Shown here: positions 54,771 to 64,000 of the stretch, piece by piece | Layout: every line of letters begins with the position of its first letter | Position numbering within the stretch: the stretch's first letter is position 1 | Origin: Pseudomonas putida S13.1.2 | GTDB lineage: Bacteria; Pseudomonadota; Gammaproteobacteria; Pseudomonadales; Pseudomonadaceae | Reading direction: 5' to 3' | Length of the DNA: 64,000 bases | Assembly: GCF_000498395.2 (NCBI RefSeq) | Contig: NZ_CP010979.1 | Coordinates: 1,426,001-1,490,000 of the forward strand | Notes under the pieces: model-generated | What the model was told of the DNA's origin: nothing | What the model saw: only the letters and a program-made list of their open reading frames with translations | Database searches by the model: none | Translations under genes and position numbers: made by a program

Positions 54771-57700
54771 GCGCATCCTTCAGTTCGTTCAGCAGGGCTT
54801 GCAGGTTGATTTGCAGTCGTTCACGTTGCACAACCGTTGGCAGGCCCTGCGCATGAGCGTTCTCGATGGCTTCGCAATCCTTTACCACACCGCGCACTCT
54901 GATCATCTTTGCGCCGCCCTTGATGCGATGGGCCAGGGTACGGACCGCCTCAGCGGAGGCCTCGGGCGCCAGCGCACGCAAGGTGGCCAGATCTTCGCCG
55001 ACGCTGATTGACAGCTGTTCCAACAGATGCCGCGTCAGTTGCTTGTCGTCCTGTGTCAAGTGGCGCAGCTCTGCCAGGTTGAAGCCGCTACTGGGCAGTG
55101 GCGTCTCTTGAGCGGCGCGGGCTTGGGGCAGGTGGGCCTTGAGCGTGTGCAGGCCGATTGGCTTGAACAGGCATTCGTCCATGCCGCTGGCCAGGCAACG
55201 GTCACGCTCTTCGGCCTGGGCATTGGCAGTCACACCGAGGATCTGGCAGGCCGGCAGGCTGCGTTCGGCTTCAAGGCTGCGAATGCGACGGGCGAGTTCG
55301 TGGCCGTCCATGACTGGCATGCTGCAATCGGTGATCACCAGGTCGAAACGCGCGGCCTGCCAGCGCTCCAGCGCAACCTGGCCGTTGTCTGCCAAAGTCA
55401 CGTGATGACCGAGGGTGTGCAGTTGCCGTTCCAGCAACAGCAGGTTGGCAGGGTAGTCGTCGACCACCAGAATTTTCAAAGGGTCGGTGCTGGGTTCGGC
55501 TGCCGGGGTCAGTTGCTGCACAGGCTTCGGTGCAGGGCAGGCTGGCAACTGCAAGCTGACCTGCACCTTGGTGCCGACGCCTTCGACGCTTTGCAGGCCC
55601 AAGCTGCCGCCCATCAGTTCGGCAAAGGTACGGCTGATGACCAACCCCAGGCCTGCCCCTTGGCGGGTTCGCGGGCCGTCAGCCTGAACGAAGGCGTTGA
55701 ACAGCCTGGCCTGATCAACGGGGCTGATGCCGATGCCGGTGTCACGCACAGACAATTCGATTGGCAGGCTGCTGTGCCCATCGGCTGGAGGTATCAGCAA
55801 GCTGGCCTGCACCTCACCGCGGTCGGTGAACTTGATGGCGTTGCTGATCAAATTGGACAGTATCTGCTTGACCCGCAACGGGTCTGCCAGCACCCAGACC
55901 GGCCCGGCGGGAAGTTCTGCGTGCAGATGCAAGCCTTTGGCCCGAGCGTTGCCCTCGAAAACCCGTACCGTAGCGCGTACCAGCTCGACCAGGTTAGTGG
56001 GTATCGGTTGCAGGGTAATGTGCCCGGATTCGATGCGGGAAATGTCGAGAATATCGCCAATCAGTTCAAGCAGGTCGATGGCCGAGCCATGGGCAGTCTG
56101 CAGGGTCTGGGCGTCGCAGCGGCCCTCGCGGCTGTCTTCCAGCGCCAACTCCAGCAGGCCGATCACGGCATTCATCGGGGTGCGGATTTCATGGCTCATG
56201 GTGGCCAGGAAGGTGCTTTTGGTCTGGCTGGCTTGCTCTGCGTCGTCCTTGGCTTGGCGAAGCTGTTCGAGCAGGCCACGGCTCAAGGCCAACTGCGCTT
56301 GCAGCGCGTGCTGGGCCTCGGTGCGCTGGTTGATCAGCTTGCGCAGGTAGCTGTTCCAGAACACCACGCCCGCCAGCAGCAGGGCCGACAAGACCAGCAC
56401 CTGCAAGGCCAGTGTACGGTAGTCGCGCCAGGGGCTGTCGCTGACCAAGGTTCTGGTGCGCCAGCGATTGGCCAGTTGGTCGAGCTCTTCGGGTGGAATG
56501 CTCAGCAGCGCCTTGTCGAGAATGGCCTGTAGCTGCGGCTGGTCCGCAGCCACGGCGAAGGCGGCAATGGCAGGGGCGTCGTCCAGCACGCTGGCGATGC
56601 GCAAGCGGCCTTTGAAGACATGGCTGATGTAGTAGGCTGCATTGATCTGGCTACTGAGGGCAACGTCGGCAGCCCCGCCGGCCACGGCCTCCATCAGGCC
56701 GAGCGGGTTGTCCACCTCCACCAGCCGGGCCTGCGGATAGCGTTGTTGCAGCAGCACCCGCTGCGGCGAGCCACGTACCACGGCGATACGCTGGCCATCC
56801 AGTGCCTTGGCTTGTGTGGGGTACGTGCTGTCGCTGCGGGTAACCAGCACGCGAGGGCTGACCAGGTAGGGCCGGGTATAGCGCAGTTGTTTCGAGCGAT
56901 CCGCGCCGTAGCCCAAGGCACCGATCATTTGTGCATCGCCGCGGGCCAGGCGCTCGATCATCGTCTGCGCCGAATCGCTTTCGACCGGCCGGAACTGTAG
57001 CCCGGTGCGCAGCGAGATCTGTTTCAGCAGGTCAAGGGTGATGCCGGTTGGGCGGTGTTCGGCGTCGTTGAACATCAATGGCGCCAGCGAGGTGTTGAGC
57101 AATACGTCGATGTAGGGGTGGGCAGCGATCCAGGCTTTTTCTTCGTTGCTCAAGACGGTGAGATGGCGCTGCAGCAGCAGGCTGGTGTTGCCACTGCTCC
57201 AGCGGCGCAGGATGTTCAGGCGCTCGCTTTCGTTGATGCGGGCCAGTGCCTTGTCAACCAACCTGTGCAAGCGAGGGTTTTCTTTGGCCAGGGCAAAGGC
57301 AAATGCACCAGCAGGGACCTGGCAGAAGTGATCGATTCTCAGTATGCCCTGGTAACTCTTGCCAATCGTGAAGTCGGTGCTGATGGCATCGCCCAGATAG
57401 GCATCGGCCTCACCCAGATAAACGGCGGCCAACCCGGCAAGGGTAGAGCGGTACAGGCTTAACTGTGCTTTGGGGTAGAGGTTGCGTACGGTGCTGGCCG
57501 GCAGGTAGTGATCGACCATGGCCAGGCGCAGGCCGGCGAGGTCGGGTGTGTTCTTCAGGCTGCTCCCCTCACGGGCGACGATGACCGGCAGGTCGTCGGC
57601 ATACGGGGTGCTCAGGTTAAGCTGGGCGTCTGCCGCTTCGAAGGCATTGGAGCTGCCCAGCAGGTCGATACTGCCCGCTCGCAACGCGGCGATGGCCTCG

Positions 57701-58014
57701 TGGCGGCTGTCGAATCGGCGCACCTCGATGCTCACGCCCAGCTGCTCGGCGATGATGCCCGCGTAGTCTGCGCTAATGCCTTCGTAGTCCTGTTGGCTGG
57801 CATTCATTTCGAACGGCGGATAGTCGGGCCGCGAACTGCCTAGCACCAGGTGTTGACGTCGTTGCAGCCAGTCCCGATCTTCGCTGGACAATTGCAGTGG
57901 GGCTGCGGCGCTGACCGAGCGCGCCAGCAGTTGGCGAGGTTCGCTGCTCGCCAGCAGCGCGGTGGGGCCGGCCAGGCCGATGGCCAGGAGCATGCACGCC
58001 AGCAGGCGCTTCAT
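54745..58014 (-). CDS. EvgS/BvgS-like hybrid sensor kinase
   Basis: This 1089-residue protein has a signal peptide ([19 protein letters not shown]). Two periplasmic SBP_bac_3 domains follow, at about 45-275 ([16 protein letters not shown]) and 285-515, then a membrane segment near 540-562. HisKA has [18 protein letters not shown]. HATPase_c has [13 protein letters not shown] and [12 protein letters not shown]. The receiver has [12 protein letters not shown], and a C-terminal Hpt domain has [12 protein letters not shown]. It is the sensor for the LuxR-type regulator 13 bases downstream. The ligand is unknown. Confidence 0.9.
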   Translation of the reverse strand: MKRLLACMLLAIGLAGPTALLASSEPRQLLARSVSAAAPLQLSSEDRDWLQRRQHLVLGSSRPDYPPFEMNASQQDYEGISADYAGIIAEQLGVSIEVRRFDSRHEAIAALRAGSIDLLGSSNAFEAADAQLNLSTPYADDLPVIVAREGSSLKNTPDLAGLRLAMVDHYLPASTVRNLYPKAQLSLYRSTLAGLAAVYLGEADAYLGDAISTDFTIGKSYQGILRIDHFCQVPAGAFAFALAKENPRLHRLVDKALARINESERLNILRRWSSGNTSLLLQRHLTVLSNEEKAWIAAHPYIDVLLNTSLAPLMFNDAEHRPTGITLDLLKQISLRTGLQFRPVESDSAQTMIERLARGDAQMIGALGYGADRSKQLRYTRPYLVSPRVLVTRSDSTYPTQAKALDGQRIAVVRGSPQRVLLQQRYPQARLVEVDNPLGLMEAVAGGAADVALSSQINAAYYISHVFKGRLRIASVLDDAPAIAAFAVAADQPQLQAILDKALLSIPPEELDQLANRWRTRTLVSDSPWRDYRTLALQVLVLSALLLAGVVFWNSYLRKLINQRTEAQHALQAQLALSRGLLEQLRQAKDDAEQASQTKSTFLATMSHEIRTPMNAVIGLLELALEDSREGRCDAQTLQTAHGSAIDLLELIGDILDISRIESGHITLQPIPTNLVELVRATVRVFEGNARAKGLHLHAELPAGPVWVLADPLRVKQILSNLISNAIKFTDRGEVQASLLIPPADGHSSLPIELSVRDTGIGISPVDQARLFNAFVQADGPRTRQGAGLGLVISRTFAELMGGSLGLQSVEGVGTKVQVSLQLPACPAPKPVQQLTPAAEPSTDPLKILVVDDYPANLLLLERQLHTLGHHVTLADNGQVALERWQAARFDLVITDCSMPVMDGHELARRIRSLEAERSLPACQILGVTANAQAEERDRCLASGMDECLFKPIGLHTLKAHLPQARAAQETPLPSSGFNLAELRHLTQDDKQLTRHLLEQLSISVGEDLATLRALAPEASAEAVRTLAHRIKGGAKMIRVRGVVKDCEAIENAHAQGLPTVVQRERLQINLQALLNELKDALNAIAASS

Positions 58015-58027
58015 GGCGGCCGAACGC

Positions 58028-58642
58028 TCAGTAGACGCTGTTGCGTTTGGCCAGGTCGACCATTTCAACCAGCGATTCGGTCTTGAGCTTTTCCATGATA
58101 CGGCCCCGGTAGGTGCTGATGGTCTTGGCACTCAGGTTCATGCAGGTGCCGATATTTTTGTTGTTTTCGCCGCGCGCCAGGCGCCGCAGCACTTCCATTT
58201 CACGGTTCGACAGGCTGGCCAGGCGTACCGGTTCGCTCTCCAGCGAGTTGCTGTTGACCGACATTTGCGGGAAGGTCGAATAGCCCTTGACCAAGGCCTT
58301 GAGGGCAAACAGCAGTGCTTCGTGATCTTCTTCCTTGGTGACGAATGCGCCGATGCCAGCATCCAGGCAACGCCGTACATACAGGTCGGTGGCCTGGCCG
58401 GTCAGCACCATGATCTTGGGCACAGGCTCGAGGCATTGCAGGCGTTTGATCACTTCCATGCCATCCAGGCCGGGCAGGCCGATGTCGAGCACTACCACGT
58501 CCGGGCGCAGTTCGCGGGCTACCTGCGCCACTTCGCTGCCGTTACCAACTTCACCCACAACATGAAAGCGTTCACGTTCGAGCAGTAGACGCAGGGATAG
58601 TCGGACAATGGGGTGGTCGTCGACGATCAGCACGGTTGTCAT
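58028..58642 (-). CDS. LuxR-family response regulator (EvgA/BvgA-like)
   Basis: This 204-residue protein has a receiver domain with phospho-Asp in VVVLDIGLPGLDG (near residue 54) and a C-terminal LuxR helix-turn-helix (LSNREMEVLRRLARGENNKNIG, then LSAKTISTYRGRIMEKL). AGGAG sits 8 bases before the ATG at 58642. It is transcribed just before the EvgS-like kinase, 13 bases apart, so they form one two-component operon. Targets cannot be read from the window. Confidence 0.9.
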   Translation of the reverse strand: MTTVLIVDDHPIVRLSLRLLLERERFHVVGEVGNGSEVAQVARELRPDVVVLDIGLPGLDGMEVIKRLQCLEPVPKIMVLTGQATDLYVRRCLDAGIGAFVTKEEDHEALLFALKALVKGYSTFPQMSVNSNSLESEPVRLASLSNREMEVLRRLARGENNKNIGTCMNLSAKTISTYRGRIMEKLKTESLVEMVDLAKRNSVY

Positions 58643-58864
58643 GTAGAAAACTCCTGTCAAGATGTGGTCCGCTTCCTGGAACACTCAGGAATACGTCTGC
58701 AAGTGGGTTAATCGGAAGCGCTGCAAGATACGACCAATCCCGAGGTTTGGTAATGCCGAGTATAGAAGTGTTGATAATCCGCGCGCTTGTTGTTGAAAAG
58801 TCCTACAAGCATTGGGAAAGACATCACCCTATCAAAGCGGCAATGCCTGGTTTGAGGTGTGCAG

Positions 58865-59107
58865 TCAGGCGCAAGCAGCGTGTGCTTTGTTCACACGTTG
58901 GGTGGCAGCGGGGTTATTGACCAGCGCCTGGCCGACCCGCGTGGGGCGGGCCACCAGCTGGCCGGCACAGTTCGGGCAGCGGCCGTTGAAGCGGGTATCG
59001 GCGCAGGCGCGGCAGAAGGTGCATTCGAAGGAGCAGATCAGCGCATCGGGGCTGTCGCCCGGCAGGTCGGTATCGCAGCACTCGCAGTTGGGGCGTAATT
59101 CCAGCAT
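58865..59107 (-). CDS. DUF1272 zinc-ribbon protein
   Basis: This 80-residue protein has the DUF1272 cysteine pattern: CECCDTDL, CSFECTFCRACAD and CPNCAGQLV, enough for two zinc sites. The family is common in proteobacteria and has no known role. The C-terminal 25 residues are unstructured-looking. It lies 66 bases downstream of cobM on the same strand, but cobM could end its own transcript. Association with cobalamin genes is only positional. Confidence 0.85.
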   Translation of the reverse strand: MLELRPNCECCDTDLPGDSPDALICSFECTFCRACADTRFNGRCPNCAGQLVARPTRVGQALVNNPAATQRVNKAHAACA

Positions 59108-59173
59108 GGGTGTGACTCCTGTTCGCAGGCGGGAACCCGGAGTCTGCTACGCCCGTGGCAATGCTGGCAATGC

Positions 59174-59926
59174 TCAGTCGCCAGGGCGGTACAGGTGGGC
59201 GTGCCCGGCACGGTACAAGGCCGACTCGGCGAATGGCGCATCCCCGAGCACGTGACCTACCAGGATCAGCGCCGTGCGGCGAAAGTCCTTGGCTGCAACC
59301 CGTTCGACGATATCGCCAAGGGTGCCGCGCACCCAGTCCTGGTCCGGCCATGTGGCACGATGTACCACCGCCACCGGGCAGTGCGCGCCGTAGTGCGGGA
59401 GCAGTTCTTCGACGATCCGCGACAGGTGCTTGACCCCCAGGTGAATCGCCAAGGTGCTGCCATGGCGCGCCAGGTCGCCCAGTTGTTCGCCGGGTGGCAT
59501 TGGCGAACTGTCGCCATAGCGGGTGAGGATCACCGTCTGCGCTACCTGGGGCAGGGTCAGCTCGCAGCCGAGCAGCGCAGCGCTGGCCGCCGTGGCGGTG
59601 ACCCCGGGGATGATCTGGTAATCGATGCCCAGCGCCTGCAAGTGGCGGATCTGCTCACCGATGGCGCCGTACAGGCTGGGGTCGCCGCTGTGCACCCGGG
59701 CCACGTCCTGGCCTTGTTCGTGCGCGCTGCGAATGGCGGCGATGATCTGCTCCAGGTGCAACTCGGCACTGTTGATCACGGTCTCGGCCTGGTGGTCTTC
59801 GAGCACGGCAGCAGGTACCAGTGAGCCGGCATAGATGATCACCGGGCACTGGCGGATCAGCCGTTGGCCCTTGACCGTGATCAGTTCCGGGTCGCCGGGG
59901 CCGGCACCGATGAAGTACACCGTCAT
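59174..59926 (-). CDS. cobM: Precorrin-4 C11-methyltransferase
   Basis: This 250-residue tetrapyrrole methylase opens with VYFIGAGPGDPELITVKGQRL, the SAM-binding and family motif. It also has HSGDPSLYGAIGEQIRHL and PGVTATAASAALLGCEL. CobM adds the C11 methyl group in aerobic cobalamin synthesis. It is the last cobalamin gene of the cbtB-cbtA-cobE-cobM run, 33 bases after cobE. AAGGA precedes the ATG. Control by the cobalamin riboswitch upstream of cbtB is likely. Confidence 0.92.
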   Translation of the reverse strand: MTVYFIGAGPGDPELITVKGQRLIRQCPVIIYAGSLVPAAVLEDHQAETVINSAELHLEQIIAAIRSAHEQGQDVARVHSGDPSLYGAIGEQIRHLQALGIDYQIIPGVTATAASAALLGCELTLPQVAQTVILTRYGDSSPMPPGEQLGDLARHGSTLAIHLGVKHLSRIVEELLPHYGAHCPVAVVHRATWPDQDWVRGTLGDIVERVAAKDFRRTALILVGHVLGDAPFAESALYRAGHAHLYRPGD

Positions 59927-59959
59927 GGAAAGTCCTTGCAGGAAAGAGAAGCGAAATGG

Positions 59960-60349
59960 TCAACAGGCCAGGGCGAGGGTCGCCGTGCCCAGTACTTGGC
60001 GGGTCAGCAGCAACCGGGCTGTGCTCCCGGGCTGCTGGCTGGCCAGGGCCAGCGCCGCGCTCTCGGCCACGCCCCAGCAGCCGCTGTGGGCATGGGCTGT
60101 GGCAGAGCGGTGGCTGAGCAGCGGCTCAAAGGCCTGCAGTTGCGCGCTATGGTACAGCACCAACGGCAAGCCAAGGCGTTCGGCCAGTTGCTGCAAGCCG
60201 GCTTCGTCGCCCTTGAAGCTGATAGTGGCAATGCCGTGCAGGTCGGCAAGCGCCAGGCCCTGGCTAGCCAGGGCGTGGAGCAGCAGGGTCTGCAGGGTAT
60301 CCGCCGGGCAGCCCCGGCGGCAGCCGAAGCCGGCGTAGAACGCCGGCAT
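59960..60349 (-). CDS. cobE: CobE/CbiG-C-like cobalamin biosynthesis protein
   Basis: This 129-residue protein matches the C-terminal domain of CbiG (CobE). It starts MPAFYAGFGCRRGCPADTLQ and includes LHGIATISFKGDEAGLQQLA. The typical role is in the ring-contraction part of aerobic cobalamin synthesis. The ATG at 60349 overlaps the cbtA stop (TGATG), so translation is coupled. A start nine codons upstream would run into cbtA. Confidence 0.85.
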   Translation of the reverse strand: MPAFYAGFGCRRGCPADTLQTLLLHALASQGLALADLHGIATISFKGDEAGLQQLAERLGLPLVLYHSAQLQAFEPLLSHRSATAHAHSGCWGVAESAALALASQQPGSTARLLLTRQVLGTATLALAC

Positions 60350-61035
60350 CAGGCCTTGCTGGAGCGGCGGAACAGCCACGCACTGAGCAGGCCCAAGGCT
60401 ACCCAGAAGGCAGCGTTGGTCAGCCAGGAGGCCATCTTGAACTGGGTCTCCAGTGCTTCGGGGGCCAGGCTCTCATGCACTTCGGGCTGTGGGGCGCCAA
60501 TCACATGGGGGATGACCAGCAACACGGCGCCCAGCGCCTTCAACAACCAGTGCCGGGCGAACACCAGCAAGGCCAGGCCAAGGGCGGTGGCGCTGGCCGT
60601 GCCAACCCACCATGCCTGGCGTTGTCCCAGGTCGGCGGCGGCAGTGCCGGGCAGCTCCGGCGGCAACCCCAACGTTGGGGCCAGGCAGAACACGGCAAAA
60701 CCGGCCAGGCCCCACAGCGCACCGGTGCCGGCACGCTGCGGTTCGCGCAGGCTGTACAGGGCGGCGAGAATCAGGGCGAAGCCGACTGCGACCACCAGGT
60801 TGCCCCCGGTGGTGGACAGCACCCGCTGCCAACCGTCTTCCGGCGACCAGGCTTCGGCGCTGTGCTCATGGGCGGCCACTTCGCCACCATGTTCGTGCTG
60901 TGCGGCCGGGGCCGATGATTCGTAGGTTTCCGCCTCAAGAATCAGCGGGGCGACCCAGAAGCTTTGCAGCAGGGTCAGCAGCAGGGCCGCAAGCAGCCCG
61001 CTGAAGCCCGCGGTACGGGCAATGCGCGTGATCAT
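60349..61035 (-). CDS. cbtA: CbtA cobalt transporter subunit
   Basis: This 228-residue inner-membrane protein of the CbtA family has about five to six membrane segments. A histidine-rich loop near residues 45-60 (AAQHEHGGEVAAHEHSAE) probably collects Co2+. CbtAB is a cobalt uptake system that supplies cobalamin synthesis and is usually under a B12 riboswitch, as here. It follows cbtB by 9 bases and overlaps cobE by one base. Confidence 0.9.
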   Translation of the reverse strand: MITRIARTAGFSGLLAALLLTLLQSFWVAPLILEAETYESSAPAAQHEHGGEVAAHEHSAEAWSPEDGWQRVLSTTGGNLVVAVGFALILAALYSLREPQRAGTGALWGLAGFAVFCLAPTLGLPPELPGTAAADLGQRQAWWVGTASATALGLALLVFARHWLLKALGAVLLVIPHVIGAPQPEVHESLAPEALETQFKMASWLTNAAFWVALGLLSAWLFRRSSKA

Positions 61036-61044
61036 CAGGCGTAC

Positions 61045-61233
61045 TCAGTGGCAGGGGAAGGCGGCGCTGTGGCGGGTGTCGTGGGCGGCGTTGTGCACGG
61101 CCTCGATGTGCGAGAAACCGGCGAAGTACACCAGGCACAGACCCAGCAGGCTGGCGCCGACGGCGATGACGATGCGCTGGCTGAGGGTGACGGGTGTGGC
61201 AAGGCTGTGTTGCTTGGTGCTGGTGACGGGCAT
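61045..61233 (-). CDS. cbtB: CbtB cobalt transporter subunit
   Basis: This 62-residue protein has one membrane segment at about 19-38 (RIVIAVGASLLGLCLVYFAG). A conserved C-terminal histidine motif HNAAHDTRH and the ending PCH are typical of CbtB. GAGG precedes the ATG at 61233. It is the first gene after the cobalamin riboswitch and forms an operon with cbtA, cobE and cobM. Confidence 0.9.
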   Translation of the reverse strand: MPVTSTKQHSLATPVTLSQRIVIAVGASLLGLCLVYFAGFSHIEAVHNAAHDTRHSAAFPCH

Positions 61234-61334
61234 GACGCGTTCCTCTGCTTTTTGTGGGCAACGGGCAAGCGCGGCATCCCCGATGCGTGGCCGCCCAGGG
61301 GAATGCAACAGCGCCCGCCCACCGCGGGGTGTTC

Positions 61335-61540
61335 ATGAACGTCAGGCCGGTCTCCGGGCTTGCGAGGAGGAGCAGGGCTCCTGGAAAGCGTCACCTTCCC
61401 ATGCCGGACTACATGGCACAGTGGTACAGACGCTTCACTCGCTTACCGTTGCGGGGGCAGCACCGGCCTTGTCCGGCCCTGCTGGAGGGCCTGGGACGCA
61501 CCGGTTTCCCGTTTCACCCCCTGTGGGGGCACCTGAACGT
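61335..61540 (-). promoter_or_regulatory. Cobalamin riboswitch
   Basis: On the minus strand the RNA carries a GGTGCCCCC start with GAAACGGGAAACCGGTG, a core TGCCCCCGCAACGGTAA (61443-61459) and the B12 box AGCCCGGAGACCGGCC (61345-61360). It lies about 100 bases upstream of cbtB. Bound adenosylcobalamin should reduce expression of cbtB-cbtA-cobE-cobM. The edges are approximate. Confidence 0.92.
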
Positions 61541-61600
61541 GAGGCATAAGGAGAGCATGGGGCGGGCTTTGCGTCAATTGCCAAGTACCGGGTTGGATTC

Positions 61601-61628
61601 TTCGCGGGTGAACCCGCTCCCACAGGCC
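61601..61628. repeat. Single REP element
   Basis: TTCGCGGGTGAACCCGCTCC and the following CACAGGCC match the common P. putida REP repeat, with its palindrome CGGGT/ACCCG. It lies between the stop of the TonB receptor gene and the riboswitch. Confidence 0.8.
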
Positions 61629-61649
61629 AGGAGCAAATGTGCAGATGCT

Positions 61650-64000
61650 TCAGAAGTCATAGGCCAGCTTGGTGTACCAATAGCCGCCACCTGGGTGGAA
61701 CGGCGGGTTGCCGTACGCCGCCTGGTTGCCGTTGGCGTTGTACACCCCGTTCTTGTCGGGCCGCACATTGAAGATGTTGGTGCCACCCACACTGACGGTC
61801 AGGCTGTCGAACAGCAGGTACGACAGGTCCAGGTCGGTGATCCACTTGGCGCCAAAGGTGCGGTCCTGGGCCTGGTTCTGCTGCCAGGTTTCGACCTTGC
61901 CGTAGCGGGTGGTCTGCAAGGTGCCGGTGAAGTTGCCCAGCAACCACTGGCTGCCCAATACCCATTTGGTCTTCGGCGAAGCTGCCACCAGGTCACCTTC
62001 ACGGCCATGGCCGACCACGTCGATGCCGGCAGCGGCCAGCGCGGCGGGCGTACCCCGGGTGCCGCGAACGGTAGTCTTGTTCCAGTTGAAGCCCAAGGTC
62101 CAGCGCACATCGCCCCAGGCACCGAACTCGCTGGTGTGGTCACCCACCAGGTCGAGGCCGCGGGTGCGGGTGTCGAAGGCATTGGTGTAGTAGTTGATCC
62201 AGGTGGTGCGCGCCAGGCCCAGCGATTCGAGGATGTCGCCAATGGCACCGGCACCGTTCTGCCGGTCGTAGAGGTTTTCGGTCAACAGGATGCGGTCGTC
62301 GATGTCGATCAGGTAGGCGTCCAGGGTGACACTGGTGCGGCGCGCCGGTTGCCAGGTCAGGCCAAGGCCGGCGTTGCGCGATTTCTCCGGGTCGAGCTTG
62401 TCGCCGCCGAATGCCAGCGCGGCGGCACTGCCGGGCGCCACGGTGCGGCGCAAGGCCGGCACCACATTGCCGTCGGCGTCCAGCGCGGTACGGTTGTCGC
62501 TGACCGTGTAGCCACTCTGGGTCAGCGACGGTGCACGGAAACCACTACCCAGGGTGCCACGCAGCGCCACGGTTTCGCTCAGTTCATAGCGCGAATTGAG
62601 CTTGAAGCTGGCGGTGTTGCCCGAGTCGTCGTCGTAGTGCTCGACGCGCGCGGCGGCGCCCAGGTACCAGCGCGGGGTCAGGTCCAGGCCGAGGTCGATG
62701 TAAGCGGCATAGTTGTTGCGCTTCACATCGGCCTCGTCTTCCGGGCGGATGGTCAGCGCAGCCTGGGCGCCCACGGCGGTCTGGCCGTTGGCCAGCGCAT
62801 AAAGCGGGTTGGGGCGCCCGTCGGCCAGGGTGGCCGGGTAGGTGTAGGGCCCGACGCTGTAGGCGATGGGGTCGCCGGCGAACGTCTGGAAGCGCTCCCA
62901 GCGGTGCTCCAGGCCTGCCGAGACGCGGGTCGGTACCGCCAAGCCGAACAGGCCATCGAAGGCGCGGGTGATGTCCAGGTTGTTCACCCACTGGTCGAAC
63001 TGCAACGTCGCCAGGTCATCGAACGAGGTTGGCGAGGCCGGGCCATAGGTGGGGTTGATGGTCAGGTCGCTGGACTGTTGGTTCTTGTTGCGCCCGTAGG
63101 TGGTGGACAGGTCCCAGTCCCAGGCACCGGCAGCGCCTCGGGCGCCGAGCAGCCACTGGTAGTCGGTGTCCTTGATATTGTTGAGCGGGAAGTATCCGTC
63201 GGGGAACAACTCGGGAATCGAGGCATTGCTGTTGGGCAGGCGGTAATTGTTGAAGGCCTCGAGCTTGCGCTCGGCATAGGTGGCGAACGAATACAGCTTC
63301 AGGTCGTCGCTGATGGGGAGCTCGGCGTTGTAACCGAGGTTGAAGGCGCGCAGGTCGGGGTCGCCATTCTTCACAGCCCGATGGTCCCAGCCGGCCTGGC
63401 GGTCGTCTTCGAAGTAGGCGCGGTAATCGGGGGCGGCCTTGTCGATCCAGTTGGCGGTGCCGCGCTTGCGTGCCTCACCCGACAGGTGCAGGAAACCGCC
63501 ATCACCCAGGCTGAAACCTTGGTCGCCAGCCAGCTTGATGGTTTCCCCCTGGCCGCTGTACAGCTGGCCGTAGCTGCTTTCGTAATGGCCGCCGCTGCTG
63601 GCGCTCTTGAGGATGATGTTGATCACCCCGGCCACCGCATCAGAGCCGTACTGGGCGGCGGCGCTGTCTTTCAGCACTTCGATGTGTGACACGGCGCTGA
63701 CAGGGATCATGTCGATATCAACGGCGTTGGCACCGCTGTTGTCGGTCGAGCCGCTGGCCGGCACGCTGCTGTTGTGGCGGCGTTTGCCATTGACCAGCAC
63801 CAGGGTGTAGGCCGGGCCCAGGCTGCGGTTGCTCAGCGGCCGCACGCCAGACTGAAAGCCGGCGATGTTGGTGCCGAAGTTGAACGAGGGCAGCAGTTTG
63901 GAAATGGCCTCGGACAGCTCGGCGCGGCCGGTGCGCAACAGCTGTTCGCTGCTGATCACGTCGATGGGTGCCGGGCTGTCGGCCACGGTGCGCTGGTTGC
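61650..64000 (-). CDS. TonB-dependent outer-membrane receptor, cut at window edge
   Basis: This partial protein of at least 783 residues lacks its N-terminus, which lies beyond the window. The visible plug domain has IDVISSEQLLRTGRAELSEA and VLVNGKRRH, then EVLKDSAAAQYGSDAVAGVINIIL. The barrel runs to the C-terminal GYWYTKLAYDF. The size is larger than BtuB, so I would not call it a cobalamin receptor, although it stands beside the B12 riboswitch. Ligand unknown. A REP element follows the stop. Confidence 0.85.
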   Translation of the reverse strand, partial: NQRTVADSPAPIDVISSEQLLRTGRAELSEAISKLLPSFNFGTNIAGFQSGVRPLSNRSLGPAYTLVLVNGKRRHNSSVPASGSTDNSGANAVDIDMIPVSAVSHIEVLKDSAAAQYGSDAVAGVINIILKSASSGGHYESSYGQLYSGQGETIKLAGDQGFSLGDGGFLHLSGEARKRGTANWIDKAAPDYRAYFEDDRQAGWDHRAVKNGDPDLRAFNLGYNAELPISDDLKLYSFATYAERKLEAFNNYRLPNSNASIPELFPDGYFPLNNIKDTDYQWLLGARGAAGAWDWDLSTTYGRNKNQQSSDLTINPTYGPASPTSFDDLATLQFDQWVNNLDITRAFDGLFGLAVPTRVSAGLEHRWERFQTFAGDPIAYSVGPYTYPATLADGRPNPLYALANGQTAVGAQAALTIRPEDEADVKRNNYAAYIDLGLDLTPRWYLGAAARVEHYDDDSGNTASFKLNSRYELSETVALRGTLGSGFRAPSLTQSGYTVSDNRTALDADGNVVPALRRTVAPGSAAALAFGGDKLDPEKSRNAGLGLTWQPARRTSVTLDAYLIDIDDRILLTENLYDRQNGAGAIGDILESLGLARTTWINYYTNAFDTRTRGLDLVGDHTSEFGAWGDVRWTLGFNWNKTTVRGTRGTPAALAAAGIDVVGHGREGDLVAASPKTKWVLGSQWLLGNFTGTLQTTRYGKVETWQQNQAQDRTFGAKWITDLDLSYLLFDSLTVSVGGTNIFNVRPDKNGVYNANGNQAAYGNPPFHPGGGYWYTKLAYDF

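Noticed and set aside
61650..64000. BtuB cobalamin receptor
   Set aside because: The protein is much longer than BtuB and I see no BtuB-specific motif; only its position next to the riboswitch suggests it.

Overview
The window reads as chromosome of a Pseudomonas putida-group bacterium. The evidence is high GC, P. putida-type REP/BIME repeats, a mexEF-oprN-type efflux operon, GntP/GntK with a LacI-type gluconate regulator, 4-hydroxyphenylpyruvate dioxygenase and a cbtBA-cobE-cobM cluster. From memory, the order gluconate genes, two kinases plus a sigma54 regulator, GspG/GspF, MexEF-OprN, kinases, hpd resembles P. putida KT2440. I could not check this.

Bases 1-7200 are accessory. They hold many small hypothetical, lipoprotein and membrane genes. 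They also hold a two-gene unit behind a perfect LexA box, a 3' remnant of a phage-type tyrosine integrase, and two 71-72 bp bipartite repeats around small minus-strand ORFs. An Rhs fragment lies at 5917-6117. Bases 7225-18715 hold a hypothetical protein, a VOC protein, a GapN-like aldehyde dehydrogenase and a 1275-residue leucine-rich-repeat toxin-like protein. A FemAB/GNAT protein, a GT61 glycosyltransferase, an AraC regulator and a LysE exporter follow.

Bases 18898-31056 hold a TerC/CBS membrane protein behind a proline-rich leader peptide, a RarD-like transporter and a CSS/EAL phosphodiesterase. Next come hpd, an orphan CSS sensor domain, a DJ-1/PfpI protein, two convergent histidine kinases that probably start at TTG, and a TPR protein. 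Bases 31253-43832 hold mexEF-oprN and an organosulfur block: a Gln-type thiol dioxygenase with a four-rhodanese protein, divergent from an SsuA-like binding protein and a flavin monooxygenase. GspG and GspF follow without other type II secretion genes.

Bases 44017-58642 are rich in signalling: a lytic transglycosylase, two paralogous kinases feeding a sigma54-type regulator whose GAFTGA loop reads GAFTDA, the gluconate regulon with three operator copies, a soluble PAS-PAS chemoreceptor (BdlA-like), and an EvgS/EvgA-like system. Bases 58865-64000 hold a DUF1272 protein, cobM, cobE, cbtA and cbtB behind a cobalamin riboswitch, and a TonB-dependent receptor cut by the window end.

The best candidates for something new are the proline-rich leader coupled to the TerC gene, the paired repeats beside the integrase remnant, and the thiol dioxygenase/quadruple rhodanese unit. 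I saw no tRNA, rRNA, CRISPR array or complete insertion sequence.
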